Source of the DNA: DASSKW01 sp050739495
Lineage (GTDB): Bacteria; Pseudomonadota; Gammaproteobacteria; Natronospirales; REEB76
Direction: 5' to 3'
Assembly (NCBI GenBank): GCA_050739495.1
Contig: JBOIBL010000015.1
Span: 1-5,862, forward strand
Length of the DNA: 5,862 nt
Shown here piece after piece: positions 1 through 5,862 of the stretch. The first letter of the stretch is position 1, and every line of letters begins with the position of its first letter. The notes beneath the pieces are model-generated. The model worked only from the letters and a program-made list of their open reading frames with translations. It was not told the DNA's origin and did no database searches. The position numbers and the translations under genes were made by a program.

Positions 1-1
1 G

Positions 2-679
2 CTCGAAATTGAGCGTGCGTGCCCGCCACCAAGTGGCGTTGCCTGCTCTATCCGTACAGTGGTGCCGGATATTCTATTTGAGGCTGATGATGTATTACCG
101 CCCATGCTCTGCGATTACCTGACCAACCTGGCAGCGCCACGTTTGATGCCTTCCAACGTGGTTGATCCTGCTACAGGAATCGCGGTCCAGAATCCGGTGC
201 GCAGCAGTTATTCGATGTATTTCGGTCCGAATATGTACGATGTCGTGATGGCATATGTGAGTAACACCATCTCTGGATTGGCGGGCATTCCAGCACGGCA
301 TGCCGAGCCGCTCGCCATGCTTAGATACACGCCGGGCCAGGAGTACAAACCGCATATGGACTATCTGGTTGGCTCGGGGACAGGGGAACAGATGGAATCA
401 CGCGGCGGGCAACGAGTCGTTACCACATTCGTATACCTTAATGACGTCGAGCAAGGCGGTGAGACGGATTTTCCGGAATTGAAAGCCAGGATCAAACCGG
501 CACGCGGCAGGGCCGTCAAGTTTTATAACCTGGATGTGCACGATGAACCAAACCCGCTGACGATGCATGCCGGCTGCCCGGTATTGAAGGGTGAGAAATG
601 GCTGGCGACCTTCTGGTTCAGACAGCGGCCATTCACTTGGAATCCGGATGATCTCAAGCCGACAGAAACCAGCCGGTGA
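2..679 (+). CDS. Prolyl 4-hydroxylase-type 2OG-Fe(II) oxygenase, 5' end outside the window
   Basis: This is the C-terminal part of a 2-oxoglutarate- and Fe(II)-dependent dioxygenase of the prolyl 4-hydroxylase alpha-subunit family, which hydroxylates proline or another residue while turning 2-oxoglutarate and O2 into succinate and CO2. Counting from the GTG at 59, the iron ligands are H99 and D101 (in YKPHMDYL) and H170 (TMHAGCPV). K180, ten residues after the distal histidine, is placed to bind the 2OG carboxylate. The strand LRYTPGQEY before the HxD and the ending ATFWFRQRPF also fit. The frame has no stop back to base 2, adding 19 codons, and the GTG at 59 has no Shine-Dalgarno sequence. 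I therefore treat the gene as cut by the window edge; family members often carry extra N-terminal repeats. The C-terminus overlaps the convergent gene by 26 bp. The catalytic domain looks complete and the substrate is unknown. Confidence 0.85.
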   Translation, partial: LEIERACPPPSGVACSIRTVVPDILFEADDVLPPMLCDYLTNLAAPRLMPSNVVDPATGIAVQNPVRSSYSMYFGPNMYDVVMAYVSNTISGLAGIPARHAEPLAMLRYTPGQEYKPHMDYLVGSGTGEQMESRGGQRVVTTFVYLNDVEQGGETDFPELKARIKPARGRAVKFYNLDVHDEPNPLTMHAGCPVLKGEKWLATFWFRQRPFTWNPDDLKPTETSR

Positions 680-1358
680 TGCTGTAACGTGCAGCAGTTG
701 CGAATGGTGCGACGAAAGATACGCAATGCGGAGCCGGAACCCGGAACAGACTCAGGGAATTGAACCGCGGCATGAAAGTATCAATCACCTTTCCTTTCTC
801 ATCCATGAATTGCAGTAATCCTCCCCAGTGAGCCTGCCAGCCTTTGGTCAGACCTATCACATAGGCTATTTCACGTTTGGCATCTGCTTGGGTGTCGTCA
901 TGCCATTTGAGGAAATGCCCGGGTAGATATCGCGTTGCCTGGGCCTTGGCATAGGCCAGTCCGCTGATGCCGGTGAGGCGCTCGATGAAATCCAGACACT
1001 CCCGGCTGTTCAGGAATTCCGTGGCTCGATGAAGAATCAGATCGGGGTCACGTTGTTCCCGGTACGCCTGCACCATCATGTAGGTGTTGTACGCGAATTG
1101 GAATTTGTCGCGGGCGGTATTCTGGATGAATTGCATGAGCGCCATCCGTTCGCCCGGAGACATGGCTTCAAAAGCCGCTTTGGATACCGAGGCGCCTGCT
1201 TCGCCATTCTGATAAGCAAGCTCCCACGGCACGTCGGTTGCCAGACAGGCATGTAGCGCTTCAGCAGCATTCGGCACCAGAAAGGCTTCGATCTGAAGGC
1301 GTTGGTCGGCCGCAAAAGCGGTCTTGAGGCGTTCGAGGTCCAAGTCTGGATGCAGCAT
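654..1358 (-). CDS. 2OG-Fe(II) oxygenase, predicted proline hydroxylase (SM-20/Tpa1-like)
   Basis: The 234-residue protein looks like a complete 2-oxoglutarate/Fe(II) dioxygenase of the predicted proline hydroxylase group related to EGL-9/SM-20 and Tpa1/Ofd1. The double-stranded beta-helix core fills the C-terminal half: RYLPGHFLKWHDD gives iron ligands H153 and D155, the distal ligand is H211 in VPAPHCVSFV, and R224 in RYSITGWF is the expected 2OG-binding arginine. This arginine separates it from the neighbouring prolyl 4-hydroxylase, which uses lysine. The N-terminal helical part (about 8-130) resembles the family's usual lead-in, which supports the ATG at 1358. No Shine-Dalgarno sequence is visible before it. 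The gene is divergent from sucA and convergent with the upstream oxygenase. No signal peptide or membrane segment is seen, so it is probably cytoplasmic. Relatives hydroxylate translation-related proteins, but the substrate here is unknown. Confidence 0.85.
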   Translation of the reverse strand: MLHPDLDLERLKTAFAADQRLQIEAFLVPNAAEALHACLATDVPWELAYQNGEAGASVSKAAFEAMSPGERMALMQFIQNTARDKFQFAYNTYMMVQAYREQRDPDLILHRATEFLNSRECLDFIERLTGISGLAYAKAQATRYLPGHFLKWHDDTQADAKREIAYVIGLTKGWQAHWGGLLQFMDEKGKVIDTFMPRFNSLSLFRVPAPHCVSFVAPFATAARYSITGWFLSA

Positions 1359-1393
1359 GGGTTGGCGGGGTCCCGCTGAGTTTAGGAGGGTTT

Positions 1394-1425
1394 CCGGAGC
1401 ATTATAAAGGGTGGACAGGCTCCGG
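1394..1425. repeat. 7-bp inverted repeat bracketing the candidate -10 box
   Basis: CCGGAGC at 1394-1400 and GCTCCGG at 1419-1425 are perfect reverse complements separated by 18 bp. The TATAAT hexamer on the minus strand abuts the first arm. The arm centres are 25 bp apart, a little over two helical turns, which would suit a dimeric regulator covering the promoter. This is a positional inference; a 7-bp match in a GC-rich spacer can also arise by chance. Confidence 0.35.
1401..1406 (-). promoter_or_regulatory. Candidate -10 box for the minus-strand oxygenase gene
   Basis: Read on the minus strand, these bases are TATAAT, a perfect sigma-70 -10 hexamer. Transcription would start near 1394, leaving a leader of roughly 35 nt before the ATG at 1358. 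The -35 region at 17-bp spacing reads AAAGCC, a poor match to TTGACA, and there is no extended -10 TG. The promoter would therefore be weak or activator-dependent. It lies inside an inverted repeat (1394-1425). Confidence 0.4.
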
Positions 1426-1563
1426 CTTTCGCTGGGACTGGGCGATGCGATAAACTATGCGCTTTACGGATCAAACTGACCGATTAATTGTGGGCTTTGG
1501 CGACGTTATGCTGCCCAAATCGCCGGTTTTTCCGAATCTCCCGCTGAACGCCCAATTTATTAA

Positions 1564-4458
1564 ATGGCGGAAATGAGCGAATCTTACCAGCAGCGCTACC
1601 AGACGACGCCGTTCTCCGGCGCCAATGCCCCTTACGTAGAAGCTCTATACGAGCAATTTCTGGCGGACCCGGGTTCGGTGTCCAACGCCTGGCGGGATTA
1701 CTTCCGCGGCGTTCAGGCTGCCGAGGCGGGGCCTCCGGACCAGCCCCGTGGCCCAGTTGAGCAGCAACTGTTAAGCCATGCCAACGCCCGTCGGGTGGTG
1801 GCAGGCAACGGCGGACTCCACCCGGAGGCGGCCGAAAAGCAGGCGGGCGTTATCAAGTTGATCGAAGCGTATCGGGGCCGCGGACATCTTCAGGCCAAAC
1901 TTGATCCGCTGGGACTGCATCAGCTATCGCCCGTACCTGATCTGGAACTTGCCTTTCATGGTCTGGGGCAAAGTGACATGGGCACGGTATTCAGCACGGT
2001 TTCCCTGACCGGGCCGGACCGTATGCCACTCACGGATATCTGGTCCATGCTCCAGCAAACCTACTGCGGCACAGTGGGTTTTGAATTCACGCATGTCACG
2101 AATTCCGACGAGCGTCTCTGGCTCAAGGAACAGATCGAAGCAGGGCGCATTCACACAGCGCTGACTGCTGATGAAAAACTCAAGGTCCTGAATTCATTGA
2201 CTGCAGCTGAAGGTATGGAACGTTATTTCCAGACCCGGTACGTTGGTCAGAAGCGCTTTTCGCTGGAAGGCGGCGACTCCCTGATCCCCATGTTGCATGA
2301 CCTGATAAACCATAGCGGCATTGCGGGCATCCAGGAAGTCGTGATCGGCATGGCTCACCGTGGACGCATCAATGTATTGATCAATGTCCTGGGCAAATCC
2401 CCCAAGGATATTTTCTCGGCGTTCGAGGGTCATTACGATCCCAAGACGGCGGAGGGTTCCGGTGACGTCAAGTATCACCTGGGTTATTCCTCGGATGTAA
2501 AGACCGATGGCAATACCGTGCATGTCGCATTGGCTTTCAACCCGTCGCATCTTGAAATCGTCGGGCCGGTAGTCGAAGGCTCGGTTCGGGCGCGTCAGGA
2601 TCGTCGTGCAGATCCCAGCGGTAGCAAGGTGTTGCCGGTGCTGATCCATGGCGATGCGGCATTCGCCGGGCAAGGTGTATGCATGGAGACCGTGCAACTG
2701 TCGCAGGCACGCGGGTTCCATACCGGTGGCACCGTCCACATCGTGCTCAACAACCAGGTGGGATTCAGCATCAGTGATCCGCATGACGCCCGCTCCACAC
2801 CGTACTGCACCGATCTTGCAAAGATGCTTGAAGCGCCGGTGTTGCACGTGAATGGCGATGATCCTGACGCGGTTATCTTCGTGACCCGCCTGGCCTTTGC
2901 CTATCGCCAGCGGTTCCATAAGGATGTGTTCGTGGATCTGGTGTGCTATCGCCGGCATGGACACAACGAAGCGGACGAACCCTCCGCGACGCAACCCATC
3001 ATGTATCAAACCATCAAGGCGCATCCGACCACGCGCACGCTGTACGCCGATACATTGAAACAGCAGCAACTGATGGATGATGCCAAGCTCACGCAGTTGG
3101 CGGATGCCTATCGCGACAACATGGATGCCGGCAAGCCGGTTGCACCAGGCATTGTTCCGCACGTCAGAAATGAATTCAGTGTGGACTGGAGTGGTTTCCA
3201 GTCACGCAGCTGGGACCAGGACGTCGATACCAAACTGCCCAGGGAAATGCTCAAGCCGCTTACCGATGCCATGAACCGGGTGCCGGACGAAGTACAGTTG
3301 CACCCGACTGTGGCACGTATCTACGAGGCGCGCCGCAAGATGGCGGCCGGTTCCCAGAACTTCGACTGGGGTTTTGCGGAAATGCTGGCCTATGCGAGTC
3401 TGGTTACCGGCGAATACGCGGTGCGTCTGACCGGCCAGGACAGTGGCCGCGGCACCTTCTTCCACCGGCATGCCGTACTGCACAACCAGAAGGACGGCCG
3501 CATCTACCTGCCCCTGCAACATGTTGCGGATTCCCAGAAGAGTTTCAGCGTGGTGGATTCGCTGCTCTCGGAAGAGGCAGTGATGGGGTTTGAATACGGC
3601 TATAGCACGGCCGACCCCGAGACCCTGGTGATCTGGGAAGCCCAATACGGCGATTTCGCAAATGGCGCCCAGGTGGTGATTGATCAGTTCATCTCTGCAG
3701 GCGAAGCCAAGTGGGGACGGCTATGCGGGTTAGTGCTGTTCCTGCCGCACGGCTATGAAGGGGGTGGCGCGGAACATTCTTCGGCACGCCTCGAGCGCTA
3801 CCTTCAGCTGTGTGCCGAGCACAATATGCAAGTATGCGTGCCATCGACGCCGGCCCAGATGTTCCATATGTTGCGCCGCCAGATGCTGAGACCGTATCGC
3901 AAACCGCTGGTGGTGATGACCCCCAAGAGTTTGCTGCGCCACAAATTATCGGTGTCACCGCTTGAAGATGTTACGCATGGCCGTTTCCATCTGGTGATCC
4001 CGGAGATCGACGAACAAAAGACTGACAAGGTCCGGCGTGTCGTATTCTGCTCCGGCAAGGTCTATTACGATCTGCTGGAAGCGCGTCGTGCAGCCAAAAT
4101 CGATGACGTCGCAGTTGTCCGCATCGAACAGCTGTATCCGTTTCCGCAGGTCGAATATGCGCACACCATCGAGCACTATCCCAACGCAGCGGAAATCGTC
4201 TGGTGTCAGGAAGAGCCCCTGAACCAGGGTGCCTGGTACCATATCCGGCATCGCCTGCAAGAACCGCTGCAAAACAAGCACACCCTGAGCTATGCGGGCC
4301 GTGCCGCCTCTGCTGCACCCGCGGTTGGGTACGCGCAGTTGCATGTCCTGCAGCAGAAAGAATTGATCCAGGAAGCGCTGGGCATGAATACCACGCAAAC
4401 TGAAAAGACTTCCGCGAAAGCCAACACCAGAACCAGAAGCGTATCGGAGAAGGCATGA
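1564..4458 (+). CDS. sucA: 2-oxoglutarate dehydrogenase E1 component
   Basis: E1 of the OGDH complex is a cytoplasmic thiamine diphosphate enzyme that decarboxylates 2-oxoglutarate and transfers the succinyl group to the lipoyl arm of SucB. The 964-residue protein has the E1 N-terminal motif (about 16-47, FSGANAPYVEALYEQFLADP). It continues with GMAHRGR (262-268), HLGYSSD (305-311), the cofactor-binding GDA (363-365) to NN (396-397), and CYRRHGHNEADEP (461-473). The pyrimidine-binding part has LLSEEAVMGFEYGYS (667-681), WEAQYGDFANGAQ (691-703) and AEHSSARLERYLQLC (736-750). H265 and H305 match E. coli active-site histidines. ATG 1564 directly follows an in-frame TAA (1561-1563), so the start can only be here or at ATG 1573; neither has a good Shine-Dalgarno sequence. 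The protein is about 30 residues longer than E. coli SucA, mostly through a polar tail (941-964). The stop overlaps the sucB start. Confidence 0.97.
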   Translation: MAEMSESYQQRYQTTPFSGANAPYVEALYEQFLADPGSVSNAWRDYFRGVQAAEAGPPDQPRGPVEQQLLSHANARRVVAGNGGLHPEAAEKQAGVIKLIEAYRGRGHLQAKLDPLGLHQLSPVPDLELAFHGLGQSDMGTVFSTVSLTGPDRMPLTDIWSMLQQTYCGTVGFEFTHVTNSDERLWLKEQIEAGRIHTALTADEKLKVLNSLTAAEGMERYFQTRYVGQKRFSLEGGDSLIPMLHDLINHSGIAGIQEVVIGMAHRGRINVLINVLGKSPKDIFSAFEGHYDPKTAEGSGDVKYHLGYSSDVKTDGNTVHVALAFNPSHLEIVGPVVEGSVRARQDRRADPSGSKVLPVLIHGDAAFAGQGVCMETVQLSQARGFHTGGTVHIVLNNQVGFSISDPHDARSTPYCTDLAKMLEAPVLHVNGDDPDAVIFVTRLAFAYRQRFHKDVFVDLVCYRRHGHNEADEPSATQPIMYQTIKAHPTTRTLYADTLKQQQLMDDAKLTQLADAYRDNMDAGKPVAPGIVPHVRNEFSVDWSGFQSRSWDQDVDTKLPREMLKPLTDAMNRVPDEVQLHPTVARIYEARRKMAAGSQNFDWGFAEMLAYASLVTGEYAVRLTGQDSGRGTFFHRHAVLHNQKDGRIYLPLQHVADSQKSFSVVDSLLSEEAVMGFEYGYSTADPETLVIWEAQYGDFANGAQVVIDQFISAGEAKWGRLCGLVLFLPHGYEGGGAEHSSARLERYLQLCAEHNMQVCVPSTPAQMFHMLRRQMLRPYRKPLVVMTPKSLLRHKLSVSPLEDVTHGRFHLVIPEIDEQKTDKVRRVVFCSGKVYYDLLEARRAAKIDDVAVVRIEQLYPFPQVEYAHTIEHYPNAAEIVWCQEEPLNQGAWYHIRHRLQEPLQNKHTLSYAGRAASAAPAVGYAQLHVLQQKELIQEALGMNTTQTEKTSAKANTRTRSVSEKA
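4446..4453 (+). promoter_or_regulatory. Ribosome binding site of sucB inside the sucA 3' end
   Basis: GGAGAAGG lies just before the sucB ATG at 4455, with GGAG five bases upstream of it. It is embedded in the last codons of sucA, and the ATGA at 4455-4458 joins the sucB start to the sucA stop. This layout points to translational coupling and matched production of E1 and E2. Confidence 0.7.
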
Positions 4459-5699
4459 GTATCGAGATCAAGGTCCCGCAGTTACCGGAGTCCGTTCAGG
4501 ACGCGACGCTGGTGGGATGGCACAAGCAACCTGGCGACGCGGTGAAACGCGATGAGAACCTGGTGGATATCGAGACCGACAAGGTGGTGCTGGAATGTCC
4601 GGCGCCGCACGATGGCGTGCTCAAGGAAATCAGGATCAAGGACGGCACCGCGGTGACTGCCGGGCAAGTGATTGCGATCCTGGAAGAGGGTGCTGCAGCG
4701 CCCGCTCCCGCGCCCGCAAAAGCTGAAACCAAGACTGCGGCGGCAGCGGCTCCCGCGCCTGTCGCAACTGCGACGACTGACGATGACGATGCGGCAAGCG
4801 GTGATCTACCGCTCAGTCCCTCGGTTCGGCGTCTGGTCGAAGAACACAGTCTCGATCCGGCCAGAATCAGGGGTACCGGGCGCGATGGACGTCTGACCAA
4901 GGCCGACGTGCTGGATTACATCGGCAAGGGCGGCGACAAACCGGTTGCCACGACTCCGGCTGCACCCACTACAACCGCTGCGCGCCCAGCTATGGCAGGA
5001 CGCGCCGACCGTCGTGTACCGATGACGCGGATGCGTGCGCGCATCGCGGAGCGATTGGTCGAATCGCAGACCAATACCGTGATGCTGACTTCGTTCAACG
5101 AAATCGATATGACCGAGGTGATGGCGTTGCGCAGCCGTTACAAGGACAAATTCGAGAAAGAACATGGTGTGAAACTTGGTTTCATGTCGTTCTTCGTCAA
5201 AGCTACGGTGGAAGCGCTGAAGAAATATCCGGTGGTGAATGCATCCACCGAGGGCAACGACATCATCTATCACGACTACTGGGACATCAGCGTGGCGGTA
5301 TCGACTCCACGTGGTCTGGTGACGCCGGTATTGCGTGACGCCGACCAGATGAGTTTCGCGGAGATCGAAAAGACACTGGCGGAGATGGCGGCGCGTGCCC
5401 GTGACGGTAAGATCAGCATCGAGGAACTGACGGGCGGCAGCTTCACCATCACCAATGGTGGCGTATTCGGCTCGTTGTTCTCGACCCCGATCATCAACCC
5501 GCCACAGAGCGCGATCCTCGGCATGCATGCCATCAAGGAACGTCCCATGGTAGTGAACGGGCAGGTGCTGGCGCGGCCCGTGATGTATATCGCGCTCACC
5601 TATGATCACCGGATCGTGGATGGGCGCGAAGCAGTCCTGACCCTGGTTTCGATCAAGGAATCGCTGGAAGATCCTTCCAGGTTGTTGATACAGGTTTGA
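4455..5699 (+). CDS. sucB: Dihydrolipoamide succinyltransferase (OGDH E2 component)
   Basis: E2 is the core of the OGDH complex: it receives the succinyl group from E1 on a swinging lipoyl arm and passes it to CoA. The 414 residues hold the full domain order. A single lipoyl domain (about 3-77) has the modified lysine K43 in IETDKVVLE. An Ala/Pro-rich linker (79-117) with an acidic DDDD run follows. The peripheral subunit-binding domain (about 118-155, LPLSPSVRRLVEEHSLDP) holds E1/E3. A second Ala/Pro/Thr linker (157-180) leads to the acyltransferase domain (185-414). The catalytic motif YDHRIVDG gives H385 and D389, and TITNGGVFGS (331-340) is the usual E2 core signature. Length and C-terminus (EDPSRLLIQV) are normal. 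One lipoyl domain and the position after sucA favour succinyltransferase over pyruvate dehydrogenase E2, which often has more lipoyl domains. Confidence 0.97.
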   Translation: MSIEIKVPQLPESVQDATLVGWHKQPGDAVKRDENLVDIETDKVVLECPAPHDGVLKEIRIKDGTAVTAGQVIAILEEGAAAPAPAPAKAETKTAAAAAPAPVATATTDDDDAASGDLPLSPSVRRLVEEHSLDPARIRGTGRDGRLTKADVLDYIGKGGDKPVATTPAAPTTTAARPAMAGRADRRVPMTRMRARIAERLVESQTNTVMLTSFNEIDMTEVMALRSRYKDKFEKEHGVKLGFMSFFVKATVEALKKYPVVNASTEGNDIIYHDYWDISVAVSTPRGLVTPVLRDADQMSFAEIEKTLAEMAARARDGKISIEELTGGSFTITNGGVFGSLFSTPIINPPQSAILGMHAIKERPMVVNGQVLARPVMYIALTYDHRIVDGREAVLTLVSIKESLEDPSRLLIQV

Positions 5700-5725
5700 T
5701 TCTCATCTTGCCCGATTCGCTGCAA

Positions 5726-5765
5726 TAAGCAAAGGATCGGTACGAGAAGGCATTGCTTAGCTAAG
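5726..5765 (+). repeat. Dyad elements in the sucB-lpd gap
   Basis: The 75-bp gap between sucB and lpd contains the perfect 10-bp palindrome CTTAGCTAAG (5756-5765). Its left half, as TTGCTTA (5753-5759), also matches TAAGCAA (5726-5732) as a 7-bp inverted repeat with a 20-nt loop. The palindrome's right half runs into the lpd ribosome binding site. There is no GC-rich stem followed by a T run, so this is not an intrinsic terminator, and readthrough from sucB into lpd is expected. Confidence 0.35.
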
Positions 5766-5767
5766 GA
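5763..5767 (+). promoter_or_regulatory. Ribosome binding site of lpd
   Basis: AAGGA sits seven bases before the ATG at 5775, a good Shine-Dalgarno position that fixes the lpd start. Its first three bases are shared with the palindrome at 5756-5765. Confidence 0.7.
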
Positions 5768-5774
5768 AAACGCG

Positions 5775-5862
5775 ATGACTCAGTCTTTTGATGTAGTGGT
5801 GATTGGTGCGGGTCCGGCGGGCTACGTCTGCGCGATCCGCGCGGCCCAGAACGGTCTCAAGA
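5775..5862 (+). CDS. lpd: Dihydrolipoamide dehydrogenase (E3), N-terminal fragment
   Basis: Only the first 29 codons are in the window; the gene runs off the right edge. The protein starts MTQSFDVVVIGAGPAGYVCA, with the beta strand and GxGxxG loop (G11, G13, G16) of an FAD-binding Rossmann fold, followed by AIRAAQNGLK as expected for the next helix. This is the typical N-terminus of the E3 flavoprotein, which reoxidises dihydrolipoyl groups on E2 and passes electrons to NAD+. The position 75 bp after sucB supports lipoamide dehydrogenase over other members of the disulfide reductase family. Whether this copy also serves pyruvate dehydrogenase or glycine cleavage cannot be judged. The redox-active cysteine pair lies beyond the window. 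Confidence 0.92.
   Translation, partial: MTQSFDVVVIGAGPAGYVCAIRAAQNGLK

Noticed and set aside
1365..1376. Short GC-rich hairpin (GCGGG/CCCGC) before the minus-strand ATG
   Set aside because: The loop would be two bases, or the stem only four pairs; this is too small to call a regulatory structure.
1451..1491. Candidate sigma-70 promoter for sucA on the plus strand (TAAACT or ATTAAT as -10)
   Set aside because: No acceptable -35 hexamer at 16-18 bp spacing goes with either; the sucA promoter could not be placed.
1524..1534. CGG-TTTTT-CCG as a possible terminator upstream of sucA
   Set aside because: The stem has three pairs and the T run is in the loop, not after the stem.
2194..3162. Long minus-strand open frame (322 codons) inside sucA
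   Set aside because: It lies wholly opposite sucA, its translation is rich in His, Arg and Cys with no recognisable domain, and it is explained by codon bias of the sense gene.
3971..4471. Minus-strand open frame across the sucA-sucB junction
   Set aside because: The composition is biased and low in structure, there is no family likeness, and it is fully covered by well-supported sense genes.
4692..4770. Repetitive GC-rich stretch in sucB
   Set aside because: It encodes the normal Ala/Pro-rich flexible linker after the lipoyl domain and is not an independent DNA repeat.
4806..5609. Minus-strand open frame (267 codons) opposite sucB
   Set aside because: It is antisense to the E2 subunit-binding and catalytic domains, which are clearly coding on the plus strand; no plausible protein features are visible.
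5712..5740. CCGAT/ATCGG stem as a possible terminator after sucB
   Set aside because: It has five pairs with a long loop and no following T run; the operon layout also favours readthrough into lpd.

Overview
The window reads as ordinary proteobacterial chromosome of moderately high GC. It carries the start of a 2-oxoglutarate dehydrogenase (OGDH) operon, preceded by two convergent genes for 2-oxoglutarate/Fe(II)-dependent oxygenases. The SucA and SucB sequences look gammaproteobacterial. The order sucA-sucB-lpd, with no sdh or sucCD genes next to it, is familiar from Xanthomonadales-like Gammaproteobacteria, Pseudomonas and Betaproteobacteria. The lineage is an inference from memory of these families and has not been tested by a search.

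Layout. At the left edge (2-679, +) lies the 3' part of a prolyl 4-hydroxylase-type oxygenase whose reading frame is still open at the window edge. It overlaps tail-to-tail by 26 bp with a minus-strand gene (654-1358) for a second, differently built oxygenase of the predicted proline hydroxylase / SM-20 / Tpa1-Ofd1 type. A 205-bp divergent spacer (1359-1563) follows. It holds a perfect TATAAT -10 hexamer for the minus-strand gene, a 7-bp inverted repeat bracketing that hexamer, and a short proline-rich upstream frame whose stop overlaps the second possible sucA start. Then come sucA (1564-4458, E1), sucB (4455-5699, E2; ATGA overlap with sucA), a 75-bp gap and the first 29 codons of the E3 gene lpd (5775 to the right edge).

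How the genes work together. SucA decarboxylates 2-oxoglutarate with thiamine diphosphate, SucB carries the succinyl group on its lipoyl lysine to CoA, and Lpd reoxidises the lipoyl arm with FAD and NAD+. Together they form the OGDH complex of the TCA cycle. The two oxygenases also consume 2-oxoglutarate, releasing succinate and CO2, but their protein substrates cannot be read from the sequence, and their proximity to OGDH may be chance.

No mobile elements, CRISPR arrays, tRNA or rRNA genes were seen. I found no convincing new system. The points most worth a second look are the short frame coupled to the sucA start, the inverted repeat around the -10 hexamer, the 24-residue C-terminal tail of SucA, and a proline-to-alanine change in a normally conserved SucA motif.
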